A stretch of DNA of 64,000 nucleotides, taken from Comamonadaceae bacterium. GTDB lineage: Bacteria; Pseudomonadota; Gammaproteobacteria; Burkholderiales; Burkholderiaceae_C. Position 1 is the first letter of the stretch. Each line of letters starts with the position of its first letter. The stretch lies in contig JAECRA010000021.1 in the NCBI GenBank assembly GCA_015999985.1, forward strand, positions 1 through 64,000, written 5' to 3'. The notes beneath the pieces are model-generated. The model had not been told where the DNA came from, made no database searches, and was given only the letters and a program-made list of their open reading frames with translations. Both the position numbers and the translations under genes were made by a program. Positions 9,573 to 17,966 of the stretch are shown here, piece by piece.

Positions 9573-9944
9573 GTGCGCGCATACATCATTGAAGACAATC
9601 CAACCATCCGAGAAAATCTAGTGGGAACGCTGGAGGAACTGGCTGGGGTTAAATCCGTCGGATTTTCAGAGACCGAGGGCCAAGGCGCGCAATGGCTGCA
9701 AGATCACCGCGACAAATGGGACGTTGTCATAGTGGATCTTTTTCTAAAGCAAGGGAGCGGGTTGGGAGTTATAGAGGCGTGCAAGCAGCGCGATCCACGC
9801 CAGCGGGTCATCGTGCTTACCAACTACGCCACGCCGGACATTCGAACCCGGTGCTACCAGCTAGGGGCTGATGCCGTGTTCGATAAATCGACGGACATAG
9901 ATTCCCTCATAGATTTTTGTGTCGATCTGGGCGGCGTCAACTAA
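9573..9944 (+). CDS. Stand-alone response regulator receiver domain protein
   Basis: A 123-residue protein that is just one CheY-like receiver domain. The acidic pocket (E7, D8), phosphoacceptor D55 in VVIVDLFLKQGSG, T83 and K105 are all present, so it should be phosphorylatable. There is no output domain. It starts at GTG 9573; no in-frame ATG exists nearby. It is followed by a hairpin and lies next to a NarL-type regulator and a histidine kinase, so it may compete for phosphate from that kinase or act by protein contact. The partner is inferred from position only. Confidence 0.88.
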   Translation: MRAYIIEDNPTIRENLVGTLEELAGVKSVGFSETEGQGAQWLQDHRDKWDVVIVDLFLKQGSGLGVIEACKQRDPRQRVIVLTNYATPDIRTRCYQLGADAVFDKSTDIDSLIDFCVDLGGVN

Positions 9945-10008
9945 GTGAACGCTCACGCCCCGAGTTCACCGGGGCGAATGTGCGCTTCAGGAGTGACAGA
10001 TGCCCCCT

Positions 10009-10036
10009 ACCCCGCAAGTGGCAACGCTTGCGGGGT
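10009..10036. terminator. Hairpin between convergent regulator genes
   Basis: A 10-bp stem (ACCCCGCAAG paired with CTTGCGGGGT) with an 8-base loop, followed by TGCTTTGC. It lies between the plus-strand receiver gene and the minus-strand NarL-type gene and probably terminates both. A smaller 7-bp hairpin (CGCCCCG/CGGGGCG) lies just upstream, around 9955-9975. Confidence 0.7.
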
Positions 10037-10046
10037 TGCTTTGCTG

Positions 10047-10679
10047 TCAGTCGATCAGCCTGTTCTTGAGTGCGTAATAGGTCAAATCGCTGTTGGAATT
10101 CAAGCCCATCTTTTCCATCAAACGAGTGCGATAAGTGCTCACGGTCTTCACGCTGAGCGAGAGCGACTCTGCAATATCACCGGCAGTCTCACCCTTGGCC
10201 AATTTGAGGAACACCTGAAACTCACGCTCGGACAATTGCTCATGAGGTGGGGCATCGTTCTTCCGATTGAGCTGCTGGGCCAGCAGTTCTGCGACGGAGG
10301 GAGTGATGTAGCGCTTACCCAGTCCAATCGTGCGAATGGCCTCGACGATTTCCGCGGGGTCGCATTCCTTGTTCAAATACCCACTGGCGCCCTGACGGAT
10401 GAGGTTCATGGCGTAGTGCTCTTCCGGATAACCGGAAAGGATGAGGATTCCCACATCTGGCGCCTTGGCGCGGATCATCGCCAAGGCGTCGATTCCACTT
10501 TGCCCGGGCATGGACAAATCCATGACCAGCACGTCAAGTTCTGTTGTGCGCACGAGATCAATGGCCTCGCGCCCAGTACTGGCCTCCCCTGCCACGCGGA
10601 GATCCACGTGTTCCGAGAAGAACTGTTTAAGCCCGGTACGCACAATGGCGTGGTCGTCCACAATACCGATTCTGATCAC
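10047..10679 (-). CDS. NarL/FixJ-type response regulator with LuxR DNA-binding domain
   Basis: A 210-residue transcription factor with an N-terminal receiver domain (acidic pocket D8/D9, phosphoacceptor D54, S82, K104) and a C-terminal LuxR-type helix-turn-helix (about residues 145-205, with LSEREFQVFLKLAKG and SVKTVSTYRTRLMEKM). It starts at GTG 10679 and is transcribed away from the CHASE3 kinase gene that begins 37 bases further on. The divergent arrangement with a HisKA_3-class kinase strongly suggests that they form one two-component system. Confidence 0.93.
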   Translation of the reverse strand: MIRIGIVDDHAIVRTGLKQFFSEHVDLRVAGEASTGREAIDLVRTTELDVLVMDLSMPGQSGIDALAMIRAKAPDVGILILSGYPEEHYAMNLIRQGASGYLNKECDPAEIVEAIRTIGLGKRYITPSVAELLAQQLNRKNDAPPHEQLSEREFQVFLKLAKGETAGDIAESLSLSVKTVSTYRTRLMEKMGLNSNSDLTYYALKNRLID

Positions 10680-10716
10680 CGCGTACCTCTTCGGATGTTA
10701 ATAACAAAAAAATCGA

Positions 10717-12216
10717 ATGAATACCAATTCTAGTTCGCCTGGCGTTTCACCTCATCAATCATCCGATGGTTCGGCCCTCAAACGCTATTCGGCCCGCAAT
10801 CTGAGGCTTGCGTTGATGGTTGCTGCGTTGTGTGCGCTGGCTATGGGATTCATTAACGAAGGCACGCATCGGCGGACCAATGAGGTCATGGCCGAGATCC
10901 AGAACGCGCATCATCTTCGCTCCACGATCAATTCTTTAGCCCGCGCGCTCAGTGAAGCTGAATCCGGCCAACGTGGCTTCATCATGACGGGAGACCGTCG
11001 TTACCTGGCTCCATACGACGCTGCCTTGAACGAAATCGCGCGCATGAAACGGGTTCTGGATGCGCAACAGACCGGCATGGTCGTCAGCGTGGACAAGATC
11101 ATGAGCTTTCGCAACTTCATGTCGCAAAAAATGGCCGAGATGGCGCTCACCATCCGCATGAGAGAAGACAACCGCCCAGAAGTGGTGGACTTTGTGATCA
11201 CGAGCAATATTGGCCTGGAGCAGATGGCGGCATTCCGTACTCAAAGCGATGCTCTGCTCGCAGACGCGGATAAATTCGTAAGCGACCGACGCGTGGAACT
11301 CAAACGCCTGCTGAGCTTTTCACGCTTCGGACTGGCCTTGGGTGTACTTGCCGCCTTCGTCGCATTCTTTTTGCATGTAAGACAAACCCGCGCACTCCAT
11401 CGCCAAGCTGAAGCGCACCAGCGTGCACTGGAGGCCGAGCGCGACGCCCTTGAAACGCAAGTTCGCGAGCGCACCAAACGGCTGGGTGAGTTGGCCACGC
11501 ACCTGCAGCAAGCCGTCGAAGAAGAGCGAGCGCATTTGGCACGCGAGCTCCATGACGAGTTGGGAGCACTGCTGACGGCTGCCAAGCTTGACGTGGCTCG
11601 CTTGAAATCCCGTATACCCAAGGATGCGACCGACCTGACTGAGAGGCTACAGCATCTCACCGAGACGCTTAATCAGGGCATTGCTCTTAAACGCCGGATC
11701 ATCGAGGACTTGCGTCCGTCCTCCCTATCCAATCTGGGCCTGGTAGCCTCTCTGGAAATATTGGCGCGCGAGTTTTCCGAGAGATCAGGCATTCCGATTG
11801 AAACGGTGCTGGAGCCGGTCGATCTCGATCCCGCTTCAGAATTGACGATATACCGCACCGTTCAAGAGGCCTTGACCAACATTGGAAAATACGCAGAAGC
11901 CCAACACATCCGGGTATCTTTAAAGAACTACGTCTATCACGCGGAAGTCTCCATCACCGATGATGGACGGGGCTTCGATCCCAAAGTTCTCCCCCAGACA
12001 TCTCATGGACTTGTGGGAATGCGTCACCGCGTTGAGGGGGGCGGCGGCCGGTTGGACATCAACTCAAGCCCTGGTCGAGGCACCCGAATCATCGGCACAG
12101 TCCCCCGGCAACACGCCAGAGATCAAGAAGATCTGGCAGTGGCCTCCAACGCCATGTCGGTAAATTCCTACGCAGCAGAGGCCCAGAGGCCGACACCTGA
12201 CAGCGCGCCCGGCTGA
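10717..12216 (+). CDS. CHASE3-domain sensor histidine kinase (NarX/DegS class)
   Basis: A 499-residue membrane kinase. It has a first membrane segment (about 29-45), a periplasmic CHASE3 sensor with ESGQRGFIMTGD near 82-93, a second membrane segment (about 202-220), a coiled coil (about 225-270), a HisKA_3 dimerisation domain with phosphoacceptor H279 in ARELHDELG, and a HATPase domain (N388 in the N box, DDGRGF at 415-420, a glycine-rich G box). The conserved NKHA of the N box reads IGKYA. CHASE3 ligands are generally unknown. A probable output is the NarL-type regulator encoded divergently; the stress-type genes downstream are possible targets. Confidence 0.94.
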   Translation: MNTNSSSPGVSPHQSSDGSALKRYSARNLRLALMVAALCALAMGFINEGTHRRTNEVMAEIQNAHHLRSTINSLARALSEAESGQRGFIMTGDRRYLAPYDAALNEIARMKRVLDAQQTGMVVSVDKIMSFRNFMSQKMAEMALTIRMREDNRPEVVDFVITSNIGLEQMAAFRTQSDALLADADKFVSDRRVELKRLLSFSRFGLALGVLAAFVAFFLHVRQTRALHRQAEAHQRALEAERDALETQVRERTKRLGELATHLQQAVEEERAHLARELHDELGALLTAAKLDVARLKSRIPKDATDLTERLQHLTETLNQGIALKRRIIEDLRPSSLSNLGLVASLEILAREFSERSGIPIETVLEPVDLDPASELTIYRTVQEALTNIGKYAEAQHIRVSLKNYVYHAEVSITDDGRGFDPKVLPQTSHGLVGMRHRVEGGGGRLDINSSPGRGTRIIGTVPRQHARDQEDLAVASNAMSVNSYAAEAQRPTPDSAPG

Positions 12217-12354
12217 TCCCTCATGCTCGCGGATCCTCGTAAGCTTCAAACCAAGTAATCGGAACAAACAGAGGCGAAGAACGAAAGCCCTTCCTTCCTG
12301 GGCATGCTTCCTGATTGCGACTTTTGAAATAGCAAGATTACAGAGGAATCCGAC

Positions 12355-12738
12355 ATGGGCAACCGAAACATCAGTTCTATCGACAAGCTCGCCGACACTG
12401 CCAATACAGCAACTGAAAAGCTTGCAGACAAGGCAGAGAGCACCGTGGATTCTGCGCGATCCATGGCCAATGACGCCCTGGACAAAGCTGATGCCAAAGT
12501 GCGCTCTTTGCGTGATGACATCAAACCAGCCATCGACGCAATTTCTGCTCGAGTGCATGACATCGCAGAACACGGCAAGGCTGTTGCGTCTGACACCACA
12601 GCTCAAGCGCGTGAGAAGTTGAATGACATGACGAATAAAACCAGCGCTTATGTGGCAGAACAGCCTATGAAGTCGATGGCCATTGCTGCAGCTGCTGGCG
12701 CCTTGGTCGCCATGCTGCTCGGTCGCCGCCGTCGTTGA
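12355..12738 (+). CDS. DUF883 (YqjD/ElaB-like) membrane-anchored protein
   Basis: A 127-residue amphipathic helical protein rich in Ala, Lys, Asp and Glu (about residues 10-100), ending in one hydrophobic segment (AIAAAAGALVAMLLG) and an Arg cluster. This layout matches the YqjD/ElaB/DUF883 family, C-tail-anchored inner-membrane proteins reported to associate with ribosomes in stationary phase. A second protein of this type is encoded at 18383-18703. It lies between the CHASE3 kinase and a BON lipoprotein, which suggests an envelope-stress group. Confidence 0.82.
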   Translation: MGNRNISSIDKLADTANTATEKLADKAESTVDSARSMANDALDKADAKVRSLRDDIKPAIDAISARVHDIAEHGKAVASDTTAQAREKLNDMTNKTSAYVAEQPMKSMAIAAAAGALVAMLLGRRRR

Positions 12739-12826
12739 AAAAATCCCTGAGGAGCCTGAAGGCTTTCAAGCCGGGCGGCTTCCAGCCAGTTCAAAAGAGT
12801 TTTAAAAGAATCAAAAGGAATCCATC

Positions 12827-13138
12827 ATGAAACCCCTTCGTACGTTTGTTATTGCCGCCATGACCGGCCTGACTTTAGTAGCCGCTGGTTGCTCCGTCTT
12901 TCGCGGTCAGGAAAGTGTGGGCGCCTATGTCGATGATGCTTCCATTACGACCGCTGTAAAGGCGAAATTCGTGGCTGATAAGTCAGTGGACGCCGGTGCC
13001 ATCAATGTCCAGACCTTGAACGGCGAAGTGTCCCTGGCCGGGTTTGCCAAGAATGCAGAAGAAAAGTCCAAAGCTACCGAGATCGCTCGTGGTGTTAACG
13101 GCGTGAAGAGCGTGCGTAATAACTTGGCGATTCGCTGA
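12827..13138 (+). CDS. BON-domain lipoprotein
   Basis: A 103-residue small lipoprotein. Residues 1-21 are a lipoprotein signal with lipobox VAAGC; the rest is a single BON domain (about 38-103), with the typical VKAKFVADKSVDAGAINVQT and GVNGVKSVRNNL segments. BON domains are thought to bind phospholipid or peptidoglycan surfaces and occur in osmotic-stress proteins such as OsmY. An AAAAGGAAT ribosome site precedes the ATG at 12827. A strong terminator hairpin follows. Confidence 0.9.
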   Translation: MKPLRTFVIAAMTGLTLVAAGCSVFRGQESVGAYVDDASITTAVKAKFVADKSVDAGAINVQTLNGEVSLAGFAKNAEEKSKATEIARGVNGVKSVRNNLAIR

Positions 13139-13188
13139 TGATTCTGCGAAAAATCGCTTATTCGTTATAGATCTAGCGGATTTTTTAT

Positions 13189-13223
13189 AAAACCCCTGGC
13201 TGCTCTGCGCAGTCAGGGGTTTT
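13189..13223 (+). terminator. Rho-independent terminator
   Basis: A long inverted repeat (AAAACCCCTG...CAGGGGTTTT plus inner CTG/CAG pairing) ending in a T-rich run, placed about 50 bases after the BON lipoprotein gene. The flanking A and T tracts make it potentially active in both directions. Confidence 0.85.
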
Positions 13224-13352
13224 GTTTTGGCAAATATCATTCGCGCACGAATCCGCTTGTCCTTATAGTCTCTCCACTTGTTTCGGGTTGACGTAGCCTT
13301 TTTAGATGAGTGCGCGACACTTGCTGATGCTTACCTGGCGTAGCATAGCGAC

Positions 13353-15020
13353 ATGCGCATTTTCTGGTCCCGTCTCATACCAGCCCTTCGCTGGCCGCGT
13401 CCGAACTCTGAGATGCTGAGAGGCGAAGCCATGGCTGGCCTCACAGTCGGGCTGATGGTGATTCCCCAAGGTGTGGCCTATGCAGCGCTAGCGGGCATGC
13501 CTTTGATCACTGGCATCTATGCGTCCATGCTGCCGGCGCTGTTCGCCGTGCTTTTCTCTGCTTCCTCCCGCCTATCGGTAGGACCGACTGCGCTCAGTGC
13601 GCTTTTAATCTACGCCTCTTTGGTAGGCATGGCGGAGCCGGGTAGTCCGCAGTGGGTCGAACTGGCGGTATGGCTGGCGCTTCTGTCTGGCGCGCTGCAG
13701 ATGGTGCTGGGATTTGTACGTTTTGGCTGGCTGCTCAATGTCGTCAATGCCCCCGTGCTGATGGCATTCACGCAGGCGGCAGCGGTTTTGATCATCGCCT
13801 CGCAGCTACCGGCTTTGTTGGGACTGCAGTCCGGTTGGTCTGACTGGTCTGCATGGCATGGCGTCTCTACAGTCTATGGACTGATTGCCTTCGCGTTGCT
13901 GATGGGTGCGCGTCGTTGGCGCCCCACCTTCCCTACCGTACTGGTGGTGGTTCTAGCAGCAGCTGCAATCAGTTGGATCAGCGGTTTTGAAGCTTCAGGC
14001 GGCAAGGTGGTGGGTGAGCTACCACAAGGCCTGCCTGCCTTGTACATTCCCGGCTGGCCGGGATGGGCCACCATGGGGCAACTGGTCATGCCTGTACTCA
14101 TCATTACCTTGGTGAGTTTTCTTGAAACAGCCTCCAGCGCCAAGGTGGACAGTGAACGCAAGAATGAGCGCTGGGACCAGGATCAGGACTTGATCGGTCA
14201 GGGCGTAGGCAAGATTGTTTCAGGATTTTCAGGCGCGTTCCCCACCAGTTCGTCCTTCTCACGCTCCGCGCTCAATCTGTACGCGGGGGCGCAATCCGGG
14301 TGGGCCACGGTGTTTTCCGTCATTGTGGTGCTGATTGCGCTGGTCACTTTCACCCCTGTGCTGCGGTACGTACCACAGCCCGTACTGGCAGCCATTGTGC
14401 TGGCAGCGGTGGTGGGTCTGCTCAAGCCCCAGGAGTTCAAAAGGCTATGGCGCATATCTCGCGTCGAAGCCCTGATTGCGGCCGTGACGTTTGTGGTCAC
14501 AATCCTGGCTGCCCCTGCTTTATATTGGGGGGTGCTGGCCGGCGTGCTGATGATGCTGTCGCTGTTTCTCTACCAGCATTTGCACCCTCGCATCATCGAA
14601 GTTGGCTTGCATCCGGATGGCAGCCTCCGCGACCGCCACCTTTGGAATCTGGCACCGCTGGCCACGCAGACCTATGCCCTGCGCATGGACGCACCGCTCG
14701 ATTTTGCCGCCGCGAGCCAGTTCGAGCGGACCCTGGTCGAACATTTAAGCGACCACAAAGACACTCGCCACGTGTGCCTCTTTGCTCAGCCCATCAACCG
14801 CATCGACGCCACGGGCGCGGAAGTTTTCACCCGCCTGCTGAGAATGTTGCAAGGCCAAGGTATTCACCTGCACATCAGCGGCCTGAAGCTACCAGCTGAA
14901 AAAGTACTGGTTGCAGCTGGAGCGCTGGCCGAAGGCCCTCTGCTGCATCTGTATCGGACCGAAGTCGAAGCGCTGGCTGGTATCACCCGAGCCGCCATGC
15001 CTGGGGAGGAAAGCGCTTAG
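13353..15020 (+). CDS. SulP family inorganic anion transporter with STAS domain
   Basis: A 555-residue transporter with 10-12 membrane segments in residues about 25-410 and a C-terminal cytoplasmic STAS domain (about 430-545). The N-terminal consensus GLTVGLMVIPQGVAYAALAGMP and GIYASMLPALFAVLF are clear SulP signatures, and GAFPTSSSFSRSALN is the conserved central motif. Family members move sulfate, bicarbonate or organic anions; the substrate here is unknown, because no sulfate-assimilation gene or carbonic anhydrase is adjacent. It appears monocistronic. Confidence 0.93.
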   Translation: MRIFWSRLIPALRWPRPNSEMLRGEAMAGLTVGLMVIPQGVAYAALAGMPLITGIYASMLPALFAVLFSASSRLSVGPTALSALLIYASLVGMAEPGSPQWVELAVWLALLSGALQMVLGFVRFGWLLNVVNAPVLMAFTQAAAVLIIASQLPALLGLQSGWSDWSAWHGVSTVYGLIAFALLMGARRWRPTFPTVLVVVLAAAAISWISGFEASGGKVVGELPQGLPALYIPGWPGWATMGQLVMPVLIITLVSFLETASSAKVDSERKNERWDQDQDLIGQGVGKIVSGFSGAFPTSSSFSRSALNLYAGAQSGWATVFSVIVVLIALVTFTPVLRYVPQPVLAAIVLAAVVGLLKPQEFKRLWRISRVEALIAAVTFVVTILAAPALYWGVLAGVLMMLSLFLYQHLHPRIIEVGLHPDGSLRDRHLWNLAPLATQTYALRMDAPLDFAAASQFERTLVEHLSDHKDTRHVCLFAQPINRIDATGAEVFTRLLRMLQGQGIHLHISGLKLPAEKVLVAAGALAEGPLLHLYRTEVEALAGITRAAMPGEESA

Positions 15021-15160
15021 AAGCACGCGCTCCACAGTGAAGGGAAAATCAAATCGGTACGGGTCTGCCAAGCTCATCCGGCGTCATTGCTGCCTGAAAT
15101 GGACTATTTCACGCGCTCATCAGTGCCCTGGCCGCCTTTTCAGGCAGTTGGTGGGGGTAT

Positions 15161-15589
15161 CTAGCGTCCAGGATGGCCGGCGACGCTGGCGGTCGCCATC
15201 AGCTCTTCAATCAAGGCCATGGAGACTTTTCCAGTGACCAGGTAAGGGTTCAGTTCAGCCTGCTCGCTGTATTTCAGCAAGGTACTGGGATTGATGCGGC
15301 TGGTATTGACCATTCCCATGGTCCAACCTCCAAAACGCCTTTCCGTGATTTCCTCGTAGTGCAACAGCACCACATCCTTATGGCGCGCATCACGCTGTAT
15401 CACGCCATAGAGGTCGCTGACAATCTGACGGCCGCCTTCCAGCACTTGCATGAAGATGCTGCCACCAAAGACCAGCACGCCCGTCACGCCCTGTTCAGCA
15501 TTGTGCTGGCGTGCACTGGCGCATATGGCATCGATGGCAGCCGGCGTGGTATCAACGGCGCGGCTGGCGTAAAGCAATCTTACGAGCAT
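15161..15589 (-). CDS. BLUF-domain blue-light sensor protein
   Basis: A 142-residue short BLUF protein. The domain occupies residues 1-95 and binds FAD. The photocycle residues are all present with the right spacing: Y7, N30, Q48 (in FMQVLEG), W89 and M91, corresponding to AppA Y21, N45, Q63, W104 and M106. A roughly 45-residue helical tail has no recognisable output domain, so it must act by protein contact. It is the last gene of the minus-strand run and begins 22 bases after folE ends, which suggests cotranscription. Confidence 0.92.
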   Translation of the reverse strand: MLVRLLYASRAVDTTPAAIDAICASARQHNAEQGVTGVLVFGGSIFMQVLEGGRQIVSDLYGVIQRDARHKDVVLLHYEEITERRFGGWTMGMVNTSRINPSTLLKYSEQAELNPYLVTGKVSMALIEELMATASVAGHPGR

Positions 15590-15611
15590 AGGTCAATCAC
15601 CGTTTCTAAGT

Positions 15612-16343
15612 TCAGCGTTCACGTGGAATGAGTGCAAGAAATTCGCGCCGCAGATTCACATCCTTGAGGAACACGCCGCGCATGACCGAATTGATCATCT
15701 TGCTGTTCATGTCCTTGACACCCCGCCAAGCCATGCAGTAGTGCGTGGCTTCCATCACCAGGGCCAAACCATCAGGCTTGGTTTTTTCCTGAATCAAATC
15801 AGCCAGTTGCACCACGGCCTCTTCCTGGATCTGAGGTCGCCCCATGATCCACTCCGCCAGGCGCGCGTACTTCGACAGTCCAATGACGTTGGTTCGTTCA
15901 TTGGGCATGATGCCGATCCAAAGCTTGCCGATCACGGGGCAAAAGTGATGGCTGCACGCAGAACGCACGGTGATCGGTCCAACGATCATCAATTCGTTCA
16001 AGCGCTCGGCATTCGGAAACTCAGTGATCGTAGGCCCTTTGACGTAGCGGCCATTGAATACCTCGTTGAGATACATCTTGGCCACCCGGCGCGCTGTGTT
16101 GGCCGTGTTATGGTCTCCAGCGGTATCAATGACCATGCTGTCCAGCACGCCTTGCATCTTGTGCTGGACTTCGTCCAGCAGCAATTCCAACTCTCCGGGT
16201 TGGATGAAATCTGCAATATTGTCATTGGCGTTGAAGCGGCGACGTGCCGCCTTCAAACGCTCGCGGATTTTGACCGAAACGGGGACGCCGACATCGTCGG
16301 AAGCGGCCTCGCTGCTGGAGATAAGTTCAGGCAGGGATTTCAT
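15612..16343 (-). CDS. folE: GTP cyclohydrolase I
   Basis: FolE converts GTP to 7,8-dihydroneopterin triphosphate, the first step of folate synthesis. The 243-residue protein carries the zinc ligands Cys and His in SACSHHFCPV and the later Cys in EATHYCMAWRG, plus the PNERTNVIGLSKYARL signature. The ATG at 16343 is chosen; the open frame extends to 16445, but that would run into the upstream gene, which stops at 16385. NudB, the presumed next enzyme, is two genes upstream in the same run. Confidence 0.96.
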   Translation of the reverse strand: MKSLPELISSSEAASDDVGVPVSVKIRERLKAARRRFNANDNIADFIQPGELELLLDEVQHKMQGVLDSMVIDTAGDHNTANTARRVAKMYLNEVFNGRYVKGPTITEFPNAERLNELMIVGPITVRSACSHHFCPVIGKLWIGIMPNERTNVIGLSKYARLAEWIMGRPQIQEEAVVQLADLIQEKTKPDGLALVMEATHYCMAWRGVKDMNSKMINSVMRGVFLKDVNLRREFLALIPRER

Positions 16344-16384
16344 GACTGCCTGAATGGTAACAGCGCCGCCAATGCCTTGTCTTG

Positions 16385-17161
16385 TCAGGCTCCATGCAGC
16401 CTGAATTCCGCGATCAGCGGCAGATGGTCTGACATCCGGCTCCAAGCCCGTCCACGCGGCGCTCCGAGACTGAGAGGCTTCATGCCGCGTGCATAAATAT
16501 GGTCAAGCTGGACCACTGGCAAGCGAGAGGGATAAGTGAAGGTACGAGGCCCTTCAAATGAGTGCAGCGCTTCGGCACTGAGCAGTTTCTTGACCTGAGT
16601 GCCCCAGTCATTGAAGTCACCCGCCACGATGACAGGAGCATCCTGTGGCACTTCACGTGCAATGTAGCGCTGCAATTGGGCTGTCTGCCGCAAGCGACTG
16701 GAAGGAATCAATCCGAAGTGCACCACGATGGCATGAAGGCTGACTTCACCGACCATGATTTCGACATGCAAGAGGCCTCTTTGCTCGAAACGATGGTCAG
16801 ACATGTCTTCATGCCTGTGCCTGACGATGGGCCAACGGGAGAGCAAGGCGTTGCCATGCTCTCCATGCTTGGTAACGGCATTGGTGGAGTAAACGGCCTC
16901 ATAGCCTTCCGGCGCCAGGAACTCTGCTTGAGGCACCTGCGGCCAAAGCGAAAAATACCCGGCTTCACGCCGGTTATCCATGCGGACCTCTTGGAGGCAA
17001 ACAATATCTGCATCCAAGGTATCGACCGCCAATGCCAGGTTATGAATTTCCAGCCGCCTGGCGGGGCCAATACCTTGCACACCTTTGTGAATGTTGTAGG
17101 TGGCGACGCGCAATACCCCGTCGTCCTCGTCTTCTTCGATGGAATGGGCTAAGGCGGCCAT
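16385..17161 (-). CDS. Endonuclease/exonuclease/phosphatase family protein
   Basis: A 258-residue metal-dependent EEP-fold hydrolase. Motifs visible are RVATYNIHKG near residue 20, the metal-binding glutamate in IVCLQEVR, DFNDW in the middle and the C-terminal SDHLPLIAEF. The substrate (nucleic acid, phosphoinositide-like lipid or other phosphodiester) cannot be told; in related genomes such genes often sit near cardiolipin synthase, but none is seen here. The ATG at 17161 lies 5 bases after the nudB stop codon and is preferred to a TTG at 17197. Confidence 0.9.
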   Translation of the reverse strand: MAALAHSIEEDEDDGVLRVATYNIHKGVQGIGPARRLEIHNLALAVDTLDADIVCLQEVRMDNRREAGYFSLWPQVPQAEFLAPEGYEAVYSTNAVTKHGEHGNALLSRWPIVRHRHEDMSDHRFEQRGLLHVEIMVGEVSLHAIVVHFGLIPSSRLRQTAQLQRYIAREVPQDAPVIVAGDFNDWGTQVKKLLSAEALHSFEGPRTFTYPSRLPVVQLDHIYARGMKPLSLGAPRGRAWSRMSDHLPLIAEFRLHGA

Positions 17162-17166
17162 GAAAA

Positions 17167-17643
17167 TCAGGAAATAAAACGGGGCAGCATCAAGCAAGCC
17201 TCGGCATTGGACGGTGAAAAACAGCGGTCAGCAGCAGCTTGCCACGGCAACCACGCCCAATCCGTATGCTCGCGCGGATTAAGCGTTACCAAAGTACTGC
17301 TCTCTACACGCAGACCAAACACATGTTCGGTATTGGAGATGACGCCTGGCGCATAGCGATGGCGCCACCAAGGATAGATTTCGTACACATTCTCAAGTTC
17401 CCAATCTTGCAGATGACAAGAGGGATGGCGTGCGTCTATACCGGTTTCCTCGAAAACCTCGCGAACAGCAGTGTCCTCAAAAGACTCTTCTTCCGCGTCT
17501 TTGCTACCGGTCACTGACTGCCAAAAATCTTCAGCGCTGTCCGCCCGGCGAATTAGCAGGATATCCAGTGAGGTGGTGTAGATCACCACCAGAACCGATT
17601 GCGGAACTTTGAAGGAGTGTGGCAAGGCGAAAGCCCCAGCCAT
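17167..17643 (-). CDS. nudB: Dihydroneopterin triphosphate diphosphatase
   Basis: A 158-residue Nudix hydrolase that removes pyrophosphate from dihydroneopterin triphosphate, the product of FolE. The complete Nudix box (GSKDAEE...REVFEETGI) lies near residues 47-70. The start is uncertain between ATG 17649 and ATG 17643: the GAAGGGA ribosome site abuts the first but is about 7 bases from the second, so 17643 is chosen. That ribosome site overlaps the stop codon of the upstream yqjK-like gene. The open frame continues upstream to 17826, but only antisense to nothing recognisable as NudB. Confidence 0.92.
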   Translation of the reverse strand: MAGAFALPHSFKVPQSVLVVIYTTSLDILLIRRADSAEDFWQSVTGSKDAEEESFEDTAVREVFEETGIDARHPSCHLQDWELENVYEIYPWWRHRYAPGVISNTEHVFGLRVESSTLVTLNPREHTDWAWLPWQAAADRCFSPSNAEACLMLPRFIS

Positions 17644-17654
17644 CTTCATTCCCT

Positions 17655-17966
17655 TCAAAAAATCTGGCGCAGGAAAGCGTTGGCCACAGGGCGAACACGC
17701 TGGAACATCTGCCAGCCCGACCAAGCCCGAAGGCCGAGCCCCATCATCGCTTTGGGACGGGCCGCCGCGGCACCCAGTAAAGCAGCTCCCACCACTGCGA
17801 TCAGAGCAGGATTGGATTGCACCCATGACGCACCTTCGCGCACCTTGTCGGCAGCGCGAAACGCAGGTTGAACCACCCGGGACCGATGAGCCAGTTGTTC
17901 ACGCAATTGGGCGGACCGCAATAAGAGCTGTTCGCGGCGTGCAGCTAATTCGGCTCGTTGACTCAT
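17655..17966 (-). CDS. YqjK-like small protein
   Basis: A 103-residue protein with an Arg/Gln/Glu-rich N-terminal helix (MSQRAELAARREQLLLRSAQ) and a moderately hydrophobic segment in the middle (PALIAVVGAALLGAAAA). This matches the short YqjK-like family encoded beside YqjD and YqjE in enterobacteria. Its ATG overlaps the stop codon of the YqjE-like gene by four bases (ATGA), implying translational coupling. The function is unknown. Confidence 0.78.
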   Translation of the reverse strand: MSQRAELAARREQLLLRSAQLREQLAHRSRVVQPAFRAADKVREGASWVQSNPALIAVVGAALLGAAAARPKAMMGLGLRAWSGWQMFQRVRPVANAFLRQIF

